Positions 1-6,725 are shown, counted from the stretch's first letter. The stretch: DNA of 18,784 nt from JAFGFG01 sp964442905 (GCA_964442905.1 CAYUBD010000019.1:1-18784); one strand, 5' to 3'. Notes: generated by a model not told the origin, from the letters alone. Program-made: numbers and translations.

Positions 1-306
1 TGGCTGGCTTACACCGGCGTGATACCGGGGCTTTACCTTCCCGCTGTCGTGTGGATATTCATCTACTATTTCGGCTCGATCATGACTTCATACGCGAAAG
101 CCGCAGCCAAGGAAAAGGATTTCGTGAGGAAGGAAATCAAGGGCGGGCTTGTTGAAAGGGCCGAACGACTGATAATCCTCTTCATAGGCATAGTCATGGC
201 GAGCGCCGATGTTGGCTATCTGGCATATGTAATCGTTCTCCTGGCATTCCTTGCAAACATAACCGCTTTGCAGAGAGCCTGGATAGCAAAGAATGCGTCG
301 GTATAG
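1..306 (+). CDS. CDP-alcohol phosphatidyltransferase, C-terminal part (likely archaetidylinositol phosphate synthase-like)
   Basis: The reading frame is open from the first base, so this is the 3' end of a gene whose start lies outside the window. The visible ~101 residues hold two or three hydrophobic membrane segments and the stretch SYAKAAAKEKD followed by GGLVERAERLIIL. This resembles the C-terminal half of archaeal CDP-alcohol phosphatidyltransferases, where a GITSYxRAxAE-type segment is followed by GxxERxERLIIL. Members join a CDP-archaeol or CDP-diacylglycerol lipid to an alcohol such as inositol phosphate in the cytoplasmic membrane. The catalytic DG...AR...G...D...D motif would be upstream and cannot be checked, so the family is fairly secure but the substrate is an inference. 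Confidence 0.7.
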   Translation, partial: WLAYTGVIPGLYLPAVVWIFIYYFGSIMTSYAKAAAKEKDFVRKEIKGGLVERAERLIILFIGIVMASADVGYLAYVIVLLAFLANITALQRAWIAKNASV

Positions 307-314
307 ATGGCAAC

Positions 315-324
315 TAATTTATTT
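315..324 (+). promoter_or_regulatory. TATA-like box for the 346 gene
   Basis: TAATTTATTT is centred about 26 nt before the ATG at 346. This is the archaeal TATA-to-start distance, and it would give a leaderless mRNA starting at or next to the ATG. There is no Shine-Dalgarno site. Confidence 0.5.
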
Positions 325-345
325 CTAACTGCGTAATATGTAATT

Positions 346-606
346 ATGGTGAGTTTAACCAGCAATCCTGGCCTGTTCTTCAGAATGCTCATAGCCGGCG
401 TGACATCCATGCTTATCATGTCCACAATGTCCATGGCCGTGAGGTTTGTCGCCGGAATACCCGAGGAAGCAAGCGTGACAGGCGGTCTCATAGGAAATTT
501 CATAGAACCCACGCCCGGCAGCTTCTACGCGGCATACAACTTCCTGGTCGTGATGATAGGCGCGATAACATTCCTGGGCAGCTTCTACGTGCTTTCCAGA
601 AAGTGA
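346..606 (+). CDS. Small two-pass membrane protein, unknown function
   Basis: This is an 86-residue protein that I do not recognise. Residues ~11-36 and ~62-83 are hydrophobic and probably span the membrane. They are joined by a short polar loop rich in Gly, Pro and Glu (IPEEAS, EPTPGS), and the protein ends in the basic SRK. The ATG follows a TATA-like box by about 26 nt with no ribosome site, which supports it as a leaderless gene. It converges on the minus-strand gene at 613 with only six bases between the two stop codons. No catalytic motif is visible. Confidence 0.6.
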   Translation: MVSLTSNPGLFFRMLIAGVTSMLIMSTMSMAVRFVAGIPEEASVTGGLIGNFIEPTPGSFYAAYNFLVVMIGAITFLGSFYVLSRK

Positions 607-612
607 TTATCG

Positions 613-870
613 TTATTCCTTGCGCACGACCATGAAGTAGTACAGTATCATGCCTATGAGGCCGGTGAGCACGAGAAGCAGTATCCACACGACACGGTCG
701 CCGCTCCTGAACTTGTTCCTCTTGGCGCAGTCTATGACCATCCATATCCAGACCGCGAAGGAAAGAAGGGATACCAGCAGCGTTATGATCAGGATTGGGA
801 ATATGACGAACGCTGCGTGTGGAAAGCCTTCCGCGAATGCTTCGGCGAGCATGCTTTCGTTGAATGCCAT
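613..870 (-). CDS. PLDc_N-like two-pass membrane protein
   Basis: This 85-residue protein has two hydrophobic segments, about residues 20-46 and 61-81. Between them is WIWMVIDCAKR and a short basic loop, and it ends WILLLVLTGLIGMILYYFMV followed by VRKE. This W-x-x-D-C-x-x-R loop, WxLLL and GxxxYY pattern is typical of the phospholipase-D-nuclease N-terminal (PLDc_N) membrane domain, which often occurs alone as a small protein of unknown role. A TATA-like ATTTAAAT at 892-899 lies about 26 nt upstream of the ATG and overlaps the SMC stop codon. Transcription is therefore probably leaderless and initiated inside the end of the SMC gene. Confidence 0.65.
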   Translation of the reverse strand: MAFNESMLAEAFAEGFPHAAFVIFPILIITLLVSLLSFAVWIWMVIDCAKRNKFRSGDRVVWILLLVLTGLIGMILYYFMVVRKE

Positions 871-891
871 TATAATGAGTTTAACCCTTTC

Positions 892-899
892 ATTTAAAT
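892..899 (-). promoter_or_regulatory. TATA-like box for the PLDc_N gene
   Basis: ATTTAAAT is centred about 26 nt upstream of the ATG at 870 on the minus strand and touches the stop codon of the upstream SMC gene. It predicts a leaderless transcript. Confidence 0.5.
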
Positions 900-3373
900 C
901 AGTTGTCCGGGAGCTGTATGCCTATGATTTTTGACTCACCGTGCTCCATGCTGACGCCGTAAACCTGGTCGGCCTCCTTTATCAGCTGGTCATTGTGCGA
1001 TATGATTATGAACTGCGCAAGCTTGCTGTGCTTCTTTATCAGGTCGACAATCCTCTTCGTGTTGGATTTATCCAATGCTGAATCAGACTCGTCAAACACG
1101 TAGAATGGAGCCGGCTTGTGGTTCTGGATAGCGAAGAGGAATGCAAATGCCGTGAGCGTTTTCTCTCCCGCTGACATGGAATCGATGTTGAGCAGCCTCT
1201 TTCCCGGCGGGCTGGCGTATATCATGAGTCCTGAGTCCATATCGTTCATGACACCAAGCTTAAGCTCGGCCTCACCTGCGGTGAGTTCCGCGTACGCATC
1301 CCTGAAATGCACTGATATGTTTTCCATGGTGGACGTGAAAATTACCCTTTTTTTCTCATCTATCTCATTGATGGTGCTCTCTATGCTGTTCTTCTCCTCG
1401 AGTACCTTGTCAACCTTCTCCTTGAATTCCTCGAAGTCCTCCCTGAACGTCTCGAACTCCTCTATCGACTTCAGGTTTATGGGACCCATCTGGTCCATCC
1501 TCGCGACCACGTGGCCCTTCTTCTCCTCCAGCTCGGTCATGCCGTTGCTCATCAGGCCGCTCTCCTCGATGTCCTTCTCCATTTCCCTGTATCTCTCCCA
1601 GTCCATCCTCGCGGTCTCTATTGCAGCTTCATACTTCGCCAGCCTTACGTTTATCCTTCCGCTTTCCTGCTGAAGCGATGACCTCTTCTCGAAAAGGCTG
1701 TCCTTCTTATCTCTCAGCGAGACCATGTCCTTCGATACCTTCATCCTGCGCTCCTCGAGCGCGGTGATGCTCTCGGCGTTGCCCTCCTTCACCTTAAGGG
1801 ATTTCAGCTCGTTTTCCAGTTCTTTCAGGTCGAGCATGAAAGTCTCGTTCTCCCTTTCAAGCTCCTTCCTGTTGTCAAGATACTGCGTTATGCTGGGGCC
1901 GGAGCCCGCGCCCTTCCTGTAATATCCTCCGGTCATCGCGCCGCTCCTCTCTATGAGGTCGCCGTCGAGCGTGACTATCCTGTACCTTCCGGCATTCTCG
2001 ACAATCTCATTCGCAGTATCTATGTTTTTTGCACACAGTGTGGAACCAAGAACGAAGTTCACGACAGTCGTGTATTTCGGATCATGATGGACAAGGTCTG
2101 AAAGCCATCCTATCGCGCCCTTCGGTAGGTCCATCTTCGCCATTGGCCTCATCTTGTCCATGGGAAGGAACCTGGCTCTCCCTATCTTGCCTGCCTTCAG
2201 GTAGTTTATGCAGTCAACGGCCTGATGGTTCTTCTCAACGACCACGTCTCCAAGATGCCTGCCAGCCGCGACCTCGATGGCCACCTTATAATTCGGCGGT
2301 ACCATGACGAGGTCTGCGAAAGTGCCCTCGACACCGGGCCTGTCCAGCACCGCCTTTACGGCCGGGCTTTCCCTCTTGCCGAGAGTCGAAAGGCTGTCTA
2401 TCATCTGGCTTATCCGTGTTATCTCACCGTCGTTCATCTTTATGCGTTCCTTCTTCATCTCGATTCTTGACTGGAGCTCGCTTACCCTCCCGGCTTCTTC
2501 CATCAGCGTCGATGTCTTCAGTACCTTCGCTGTTATCCCTTCAACCTCGTTTTCGCAGACTTCTATGTCCTTATCGATATCACCTATCTCTTTGGTCAGT
2601 CTGTCAATCTCTTCGTCCGTGCCCGTTGTACCCTTCTCCGAGTTTCCGAGCTTCTTTTCGATTGACCTCATGTTCTTCAGTATGGTCGTCGCGACCACGA
2701 GTTTAAGCGTGTTCTTGAGCTTGTTGTACTCAAGCGCGGCATCACGTTCCGCCTTGATTTTCTGCATTATCTCGTCCTTCTGTTCCAGTACGATTTCCGC
2801 CTCCCTGACTTTGTCGGATACCTTCTCCAGCTCCTTGAATGCCTTCTCCTTCTTCTCGTCGTATTCTGTTATGCCGGCTATCTCGTCTATGATCTTCCTC
2901 CGCTCTACTGGATTCATCTCAACTATCCTGGTGACGTCGCCCTGCTGTATCATGTTGTGCCCGTCCAGTGTTATGCCCGACTGGGAAAGTACATCCATTA
3001 CCTCCTGTTTCGTGGAAATCTTGCCACCCAGCCTGTAACTGCTGACACCCGCCTTGTTGACCCTCCTGGTGACAGTCACTGTGTCTTCGTCCACGGGCAG
3101 GTTCCTTTCATGATTCGCAAGATGCATGGTGACCTTCGCATGGTCGGAAGCCTTCTTCTTGGCGTTGCCCTGGAATATGACCTCATGCGCTCTCCTGGCT
3201 CTCAGTGATTTCGAGGCACCGGAACCCAGAACGAAATACAGCGCATCGGCTATGTTAGTCTTTCCTGAGCCGTTGGGTCCGGTGACCACGGAGAAACCTT
3301 CCGGAAACGGAATCGAGGCCTTTCGCTTGAACGATTTGAAGCCCTCAAGAACCATCTTTTCGATTCTTACCAT
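899..3373 (-). CDS. smc: SMC chromosome-partition ATPase with short coiled-coil arms
   Basis: This 824-residue SMC protein belongs to the family of ring-shaped ATPases that organise and segregate chromosomes. The N-terminal ATPase half holds Walker A GPNGSGKT (32-39) and a Q-loop region MIQQGDV (141-147). A first coiled coil runs ~170-335. The hinge (~336-498) includes RPGVEGTFADLV and ERSGAMTGGYYRKG. A second coiled coil runs ~500-675. The C-terminal ATPase half has the signature SMSAGEK (732-738), Walker B FYVFDESD (757-764) and D-loop SALD. Family members are usually ~1150-1200 residues, so each arm here is roughly half as long. The signature reads MSAGEK rather than the common LSGGEK, and Walker B reads DESD where DEVD is common. 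No kleisin (ScpA) or ScpB is seen in the window. A TATA-like box ~28 nt upstream suggests a leaderless mRNA. Confidence 0.93.
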   Translation of the reverse strand: MVRIEKMVLEGFKSFKRKASIPFPEGFSVVTGPNGSGKTNIADALYFVLGSGASKSLRARRAHEVIFQGNAKKKASDHAKVTMHLANHERNLPVDEDTVTVTRRVNKAGVSSYRLGGKISTKQEVMDVLSQSGITLDGHNMIQQGDVTRIVEMNPVERRKIIDEIAGITEYDEKKEKAFKELEKVSDKVREAEIVLEQKDEIMQKIKAERDAALEYNKLKNTLKLVVATTILKNMRSIEKKLGNSEKGTTGTDEEIDRLTKEIGDIDKDIEVCENEVEGITAKVLKTSTLMEEAGRVSELQSRIEMKKERIKMNDGEITRISQMIDSLSTLGKRESPAVKAVLDRPGVEGTFADLVMVPPNYKVAIEVAAGRHLGDVVVEKNHQAVDCINYLKAGKIGRARFLPMDKMRPMAKMDLPKGAIGWLSDLVHHDPKYTTVVNFVLGSTLCAKNIDTANEIVENAGRYRIVTLDGDLIERSGAMTGGYYRKGAGSGPSITQYLDNRKELERENETFMLDLKELENELKSLKVKEGNAESITALEERRMKVSKDMVSLRDKKDSLFEKRSSLQQESGRINVRLAKYEAAIETARMDWERYREMEKDIEESGLMSNGMTELEEKKGHVVARMDQMGPINLKSIEEFETFREDFEEFKEKVDKVLEEKNSIESTINEIDEKKRVIFTSTMENISVHFRDAYAELTAGEAELKLGVMNDMDSGLMIYASPPGKRLLNIDSMSAGEKTLTAFAFLFAIQNHKPAPFYVFDESDSALDKSNTKRIVDLIKKHSKLAQFIIISHNDQLIKEADQVYGVSMEHGESKIIGIQLPDN

Positions 3374-3396
3374 AGTAATATTATTTGTCCGTGAAA

Positions 3397-3410
3397 TCTT
3401 TTATTAATTA
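3397..3410. promoter_or_regulatory. Divergent promoter region between smc and superoxide reductase
   Basis: An AT-rich block, CTTTTATTAATTA, lies ~28 nt from the smc ATG on the minus strand. It is also placed so that a plus-strand transcript would begin near 3433 and carry the strong Shine-Dalgarno site at 3467-3474. A second TATA-like stretch, GATATATTA (3439-3447), is an alternative for the plus strand. Confidence 0.4.
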
Positions 3411-3466
3411 ACCAATAAAGGGCAGGAAATGACTGCAAGATATATTACGGAAAGGAATGATTAACT

Positions 3467-3474
3467 AAGGAGGT
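3467..3474 (+). promoter_or_regulatory. Strong Shine-Dalgarno site of superoxide reductase
   Basis: AAGGAGGT sits six bases upstream of the ATG at 3481. It is one of the strongest ribosome-binding sites in the window, where most monocistronic genes look leaderless. Confidence 0.75.
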
Positions 3475-3480
3475 TATGAC

Positions 3481-3858
3481 ATGACCAAGTTAAGAGAGAT
3501 ATACAAATGCAACATATGCGGGAACGTCGTGGAAGTCGTTCACTCAGGAGTCGGGGAGCTCGTGTGCTGCGGGCAGCCGATGCAGCTCATGAAGGAGAAC
3601 ACCATGGATGCAGGGGAGGAGAAGCACGTTCCGGTCATAGAGAAGACAGAAAACGGCGTGCTCGTCAAGGTTGGCTCGGTACCACATCCCATGCAGCAGG
3701 AGCACTTCATAGAGTGGATAGAGGTCTTCGCTGACGGCAAGTCATGCAGGAAGTTCCTGAGTCCGGGGGATAAGCCCGTAGCCGAGTTCAACATCGGGAC
3801 TGAAGCCGTAGAGGCGCGCGAGTTCTGCAACCTGCACGGCCTGTGGAAGAGCCAGTAG
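3481..3858 (+). CDS. dfx: Desulfoferrodoxin (two-iron superoxide reductase)
   Basis: This 125-residue class I superoxide reductase reduces superoxide to hydrogen peroxide without releasing oxygen, as in anaerobes. The N-terminal desulforedoxin domain supplies Cys10, Cys13, Cys29 and Cys30 for an Fe(Cys)4 centre. The catalytic mononuclear iron domain shows Glu47-Lys48-His49, then His69, His75, Cys116 and His119. These are the Fe(His)4Cys ligands and the functional Glu-Lys pair, at the same numbering as described for the Desulfoarculus baarsii enzyme, and all key residues are present. A strong AAGGAGGT precedes the ATG. It is followed by the EncFtn gene 49 nt downstream, in the same direction but with its own TATA-like element, which suggests a shared oxidative-stress role. 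The electron donor, usually a rubredoxin, is not in the window. Confidence 0.96.
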   Translation: MTKLREIYKCNICGNVVEVVHSGVGELVCCGQPMQLMKENTMDAGEEKHVPVIEKTENGVLVKVGSVPHPMQQEHFIEWIEVFADGKSCRKFLSPGDKPVAEFNIGTEAVEAREFCNLHGLWKSQ

Positions 3859-3866
3859 GCCGGCAA

Positions 3867-3874
3867 AATTTAAT
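3867..3874 (+). promoter_or_regulatory. TATA-like box for EncFtn
   Basis: ATTTAATA is ~26 nt upstream of a predicted start site near 3897. That gives a short leader holding GGTGAT (3899-3904), a Shine-Dalgarno match spaced correctly for the ATG at 3908. This decides the start against the upstream ATG at 3884. Confidence 0.45.
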
Positions 3875-3907
3875 AAGGACTGGATGCACTTAGTTATTGG
3901 TGATAAT

Positions 3908-4192
3908 ATGATACACGAGGAAAGAAGCAAATTGTCGGACAGGACCCAGGACATGAAAAGGGCCATAGATTCCCTCAAGGAAGAGCTCGAGGCCGTTGAC
4001 TGGTACAACCAGAGGGCAGATGCATGCAAGAATGCGAATCTCAGGAAGATACTGGTCCATAACGCGAACGAAGAGAAAGAGCATGCAGCGATGCTCATCG
4101 AATGGATAAGGCAGAACGACAAGGATTTCGCAAAGGAGCTCAAGGAATACATGTTCGCAGGGAAAGAGGATATCGCCAGCCTCGAAGGTTAG
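3908..4192 (+). CDS. Encapsulated ferritin-like protein (EncFtn)
   Basis: This 94-residue protein of the EncFtn family forms annular decamers with a dinuclear iron ferroxidase centre shared between subunits; it normally works inside an encapsulin nanocompartment. Residues MIHEERSKLSDRT start it, followed by SLKEELEAVDWYNQRADAC and NEEKEHAAMLIEW. Glu25, Glu26, Glu28, Trp32, Tyr33, Glu56 and His59 have the same relative spacing as E31/E32/E34/W38/Y39/E62/H65 of the Rhodospirillum rubrum protein. The C-terminus ends EDIASLEG, which resembles an encapsulin cargo-loading peptide of the xxGSLxx type. I chose ATG 3908 because GGTGAT lies just upstream and the family starts close to HEExxxLS. No encapsulin shell gene is visible here. 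It sits directly downstream of superoxide reductase, whose product peroxide can drive iron oxidation. Confidence 0.9.
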   Translation: MIHEERSKLSDRTQDMKRAIDSLKEELEAVDWYNQRADACKNANLRKILVHNANEEKEHAAMLIEWIRQNDKDFAKELKEYMFAGKEDIASLEG

Positions 4193-4218
4193 AATATAAT
4201 CACGTGGCTTCATAAGGA

Positions 4219-4228
4219 ATTTTTAAGT
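4219..4228 (+). promoter_or_regulatory. TATA-like box for the 4249 gene
   Basis: ATTTTTAAGT is centred about 26 nt before the ATG at 4249, consistent with a leaderless transcript. Confidence 0.45.
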
Positions 4229-4248
4229 GCGTCTTCGGGATTTAAATT

Positions 4249-4509
4249 ATGAAAAGGAATATCAGGATTAGCGCTATTGCAGCCATCCTTTTTATTCTGC
4301 TGCTCGTGCTGGCATTGGCGCCATGGATGGATGACGTGGTCATACATGACAATGTGTTCCAGGAAAAGGCTGGAATTGATGGCACCATTGACAGGGAGAC
4401 AGGTGAGCTTATCTGCGACTACAATGTCATGTGGTTTCCATTCGGCCGGTGGGTCGCAAGCTGTGAAGGTGGATACTACGTGACGTTCTTCGGTGAGATA
4501 TTCCCATGA
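4249..4509 (+). CDS. Small membrane-anchored or exported protein, unknown
   Basis: This 86-residue protein starts with MKRNIR, followed by a hydrophobic stretch at residues ~7-25 that could be a signal anchor or a signal peptide. The remaining ~60 residues are polar with aromatic clusters (WFPFGRW, YYVTFF) and contain two cysteines, Cys56 and Cys72, that could form a disulfide outside the cell. I do not recognise a family. The promoter geometry supports the start. It lies between EncFtn and the Ogg glycosylase in the same direction, but nothing in its sequence ties it to oxidative stress. Confidence 0.55.
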   Translation: MKRNIRISAIAAILFILLLVLALAPWMDDVVIHDNVFQEKAGIDGTIDRETGELICDYNVMWFPFGRWVASCEGGYYVTFFGEIFP

Positions 4510-4549
4510 ATTAATAAGAACAACAAAAGATATTTTACAGGGTGTTTCC

Positions 4550-5170
4550 ATGGAAAGTCTGGTGGAATGCGTAATTGAAAGAAGGAACGATAATATAGAC
4601 GGCATCATTGAAAGGCGCCTACGCGAATTCAGGGAGCTTGGAAAAGCGCCCATAAGCGAGCGCTTCAGTGAGCTCTGCTTCTGCCTCCTCACTGCGAATT
4701 ACAGCGCTGAGGGTGGCATACGCATACAGAAGTCTATCGGCGATGGATTCATAACACTGGCGCAGGACAAACTGGCTCTCAGGCTGAAAGAGCTCGGGCA
4801 CAGGTTCCCGGCGGCGCGCGCGGGCTACATAGTCGAGGCCAGGAGTCATATGGATTCCCTGGAAGAATTATTGGAAAAGCCGGATGCGGAGGCCAGGGAT
4901 TGGCTCGTGGAGAATATCAGGGGCCTTGGATACAAGGAAGCCAGCCACTTCCTCAGGAACATAGGATTTGTGAACCTTGCAATAATCGACTTCCACATAG
5001 TGGACATCCTGGTCAAGTATGGGCTGATAGAAAGGCCCAGGACACTCACGAGAAAGCGCTATCTGGAGATAGAGGGTGTGCTCAGGAAGTTTGGTGAAAA
5101 GATGGGCATGAACATGGCCGAGCTGGACCTTTATCTCTGGTATTGTGAAACCGGGAAGGTGCTGAAATAG
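4550..5170 (+). CDS. ogg: 8-oxoguanine DNA glycosylase/AP lyase, Ogg2 type
   Basis: This 206-residue bifunctional base-excision repair enzyme removes 8-oxoguanine and nicks the abasic site. The helix-hairpin-helix segment GLGYKEASHFLRNIG carries the Schiff-base lysine Lys129, and the following AIIDFH carries Asp147. Both numbers match the catalytic pair of the Methanocaldococcus jannaschii Ogg2 (K129/D147), and the length is almost identical to that 207-residue protein. The chain ends in Lys206; in M. jannaschii Ogg2 the terminal lysine takes part in base recognition. LTANYSAEGGIRIQ and GHRFPAARAGYIVEAR are further family segments. I chose ATG 4550 over the frame-compatible ATG at 4493 because it gives the family length and follows AGGGTG. 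DUF167 follows after 8 nt, so they probably share an mRNA. Confidence 0.93.
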   Translation: MESLVECVIERRNDNIDGIIERRLREFRELGKAPISERFSELCFCLLTANYSAEGGIRIQKSIGDGFITLAQDKLALRLKELGHRFPAARAGYIVEARSHMDSLEELLEKPDAEARDWLVENIRGLGYKEASHFLRNIGFVNLAIIDFHIVDILVKYGLIERPRTLTRKRYLEIEGVLRKFGEKMGMNMAELDLYLWYCETGKVLK

Positions 5171-5178
5171 GTGATGTA

Positions 5179-5388
5179 ATGAGGAAGGATATAAAGGTCT
5201 TCCCGAATGCGGGAAAAGATGAAGTGTCCGAAAATGATGGGATTCTCGTTGTCAGAGTGAAAGCTCCGGCAAAGGGCAACAAAGCCAATATGGCTGTGCT
5301 GAAGGTTCTGAAGAAGCATTTCGGCAGAGATGTGCGCTTCGTCTCGGGACTTAAATCGAAGAGGAAGACGGTTGAAATAGCTGACTGA
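5179..5388 (+). CDS. DUF167/YggU (UPF0235) family protein
   Basis: This small 69-residue alpha/beta protein contains the family core ILVVRVKAPAKGNKANMAVL followed by LKKHF and FVSGLKSKRKTVEI. This corresponds to the YggU consensus of a V-K-V-x-A-P-A-x-G-x-A-N segment, a helix, and a GxxSRxKxxxI strand. The biochemical function of the family is unknown. It begins 8 nt after the Ogg2 stop codon and has GGTGAT just upstream of its ATG, so it looks translationally coupled to Ogg2 in a two-gene operon. Confidence 0.88.
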   Translation: MRKDIKVFPNAGKDEVSENDGILVVRVKAPAKGNKANMAVLKVLKKHFGRDVRFVSGLKSKRKTVEIAD

Positions 5389-5399
5389 ATGCATTAAGG

Positions 5400-5409
5400 T
5401 TTTTTATTT
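5400..5409 (+). promoter_or_regulatory. TATA-like box upstream of 5431
   Basis: TTTTTATTTC is centred ~26 nt before the ATG at 5431. It places the likely transcription start at that ATG and not near the in-frame start codons at 5558 or 5570, so it bears on the apparent frameshift in the next gene. Confidence 0.5.
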
Positions 5410-5430
5410 CTTTCTATCCAAGTCCTCTGA

Positions 5431-5523
5431 ATGGAAATATTGACCGAGAACAAGATAAGGCAGTACAGGGGCAAAATCTATACTCTACACGGCTTGTCCG
5501 CAGTACAGAACAAAGTCCGATAA
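5431..5523 (+). pseudogene. 5' fragment of the 5558-6193 gene, out of frame
   Basis: From the promoter-positioned ATG at 5431 the frame reads MEILTENKIRQYRGKIYTLHG and then LSAVQNKVR before a TAA at 5521-5523. In the next frame, overlapping the end, the reading continues KSDNPIYWKNGLEKKVDPHM straight into the large frame below. Dropping one base around 5512-5518 would join both parts into one protein of roughly 250 residues. Either the gene is frameshifted (real or a sequencing error) or this is a separate 30-residue leaderless ORF; I favour the former. Confidence 0.5.
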
Positions 5524-5557
5524 TCCAATCTACTGGAAAAATGGTCTGGAAAAGAAA

Positions 5558-6193
5558 GTGGACCCGCACATGCTTGAAGAATCACTGGAAATGACACCGG
5601 AGAATGTCTCAGCTTTTCTTAACGGTGAAATCCCGGATTACATATCACGTCATGTTGCACGTGACCTGGGATTTTCGGAAGATGACATTTCTAAATTCTC
5701 ACCGGAGGAGGTTTTCAATGAGTGTATAGGAAAGAGCTATTTCCTGGATATAGCTTTATCATACGTATCCAATCACGTCATGAAAAGGATGAAAAACGGC
5801 GGGTATGACTGCATGCCTTGTGAGGCAATCGACGCATATGCGCTTCAGCTGGCAGAGAATGGCATAAGAAACGGATTCGCGACCATGGGAATGAGAATCA
5901 CGAAAAGCAAGAAATCACCGTTCATGTGGATGGTCGATATCCCCAACAGAAAGGAAGTTGAGAATGCAGCGACGAATAATTCCGTAAAGCCACTGCATGC
6001 CTCGAACATAATCAAGGTAGGTCTGGGAAACAACGGGAAAATGAAGCCTGAGACAGTGGATTTTGCCGTAAACACAATTCCTATTGTGAAAGGGAATCTC
6101 AGAAGGTACAAAGAATCGGTAATGCCTGATGTGTACAGGGAATTCATGTTTGACCTGAATCACAGCGCCGAAATTATTGGCGTTGATCTCTGA
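5558..6193 (+). CDS. Unrecognised protein, probably the main part of a frameshifted gene
   Basis: I do not recognise this protein, which is up to 211 residues from GTG 5558 or 207 from ATG 5570. It is acidic and helical at the N-terminus (EESLEMTPENVSAFLNGEIP). Then come a possible DNA- or protein-binding helical middle, a CMPC pair (GGYDCMPCEAIDAYAL), and a basic segment MGMRITKSKKSPFMWMVDIP. No membrane segment or signal peptide is seen. The frame is open upstream back to 5459 without a better start, and the neighbouring frame holds a plausible N-terminus at 5431 with a well-placed TATA box. Its stop is two bases from the convergent apt stop. Possible roles cannot be inferred from the context. 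Confidence 0.6.
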   Translation: MDPHMLEESLEMTPENVSAFLNGEIPDYISRHVARDLGFSEDDISKFSPEEVFNECIGKSYFLDIALSYVSNHVMKRMKNGGYDCMPCEAIDAYALQLAENGIRNGFATMGMRITKSKKSPFMWMVDIPNRKEVENAATNNSVKPLHASNIIKVGLGNNGKMKPETVDFAVNTIPIVKGNLRRYKESVMPDVYREFMFDLNHSAEIIGVDL

Positions 6194-6195
6194 TT

Positions 6196-6723
6196 TTACC
6201 CGCCCTCGAAATCGACCAGCTTGAACAATTCGAAGTTTCCAAGCCTTCCGCGGCCTTTCAGTTCAGGAAGCTCTATGACGAAAGCGCATCCGACCACTTT
6301 CCCGCCCATTTTATGGATAAGCTTCCCTGCGGCCTCCATGGTGCCGCCGGTGGCGAGAAGGTCATCGACTATGAGCACCTTGTCTCCGGGCTTTATTGCG
6401 TCTGCATGCATCTCCACGGCGTCCTTGCCGTATTCCAGCTCATATTCCTCTTTCACTGTCTCGGCGGGAAGCTTTCCCGGCTTCCTTATGAGAACCAGCC
6501 CCTTCCCCATCTTGTACGCAAGAACGGAACCGAATATGAATCCCCGGGACTCAATGCCTGCAATGACATCTATATCCCTGTCCTTGTAATGTTCGTAAAG
6601 CTTGTCGCATGTCTCCCTGAATCCTTCGCCATCTTTTATCAGTGTCGTGATGTCCCTGAACATTACGCCTTTCTTGGGCCAGTGGGGAACAGTCCGGATT
6701 TTCTTTTTCAGCTCTTCTGTCAT
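6196..6723 (-). CDS. apt: Adenine phosphoribosyltransferase
   Basis: This 175-residue enzyme converts adenine and PRPP to AMP and pyrophosphate in the cytoplasm. The PRPP-binding loop VLIVDDLLATGGT lies at ~116-128. Family segments GVMFRDITTLI, AGIESRGFIFG and the flexible loop RKPGKLPAET are all present, and the length is typical of the APRT family. Two starts are possible. The GTG at 6729 overlaps the mtnP stop in a GTGA arrangement. The ATG at 6723 is two bases after it and matches the family N-terminus (MTEELKKKIRTVPHWPKKG). Either way the two genes are translationally coupled. The pairing makes sense because MtnP releases the adenine that this enzyme salvages. Confidence 0.95.
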   Translation of the reverse strand: MTEELKKKIRTVPHWPKKGVMFRDITTLIKDGEGFRETCDKLYEHYKDRDIDVIAGIESRGFIFGSVLAYKMGKGLVLIRKPGKLPAETVKEEYELEYGKDAVEMHADAIKPGDKVLIVDDLLATGGTMEAAGKLIHKMGGKVVGCAFVIELPELKGRGRLGNFELFKLVDFEGG

Positions 6724-6725
6724 AA

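Noticed and set aside
2304..3038. A 244-codon open frame on the plus strand inside smc, with other long antisense frames there
   Set aside because: Its product is Ser/Phe/Leu-rich low-complexity sequence typical of the antisense of coiled-coil coding DNA, and smc on the other strand is unambiguous.
5558..6193. Mobile-element or toxin identity for the unknown protein
   Set aside because: No transposase, nuclease or toxin motif could be recognised; only a CxxC and general composition are visible.
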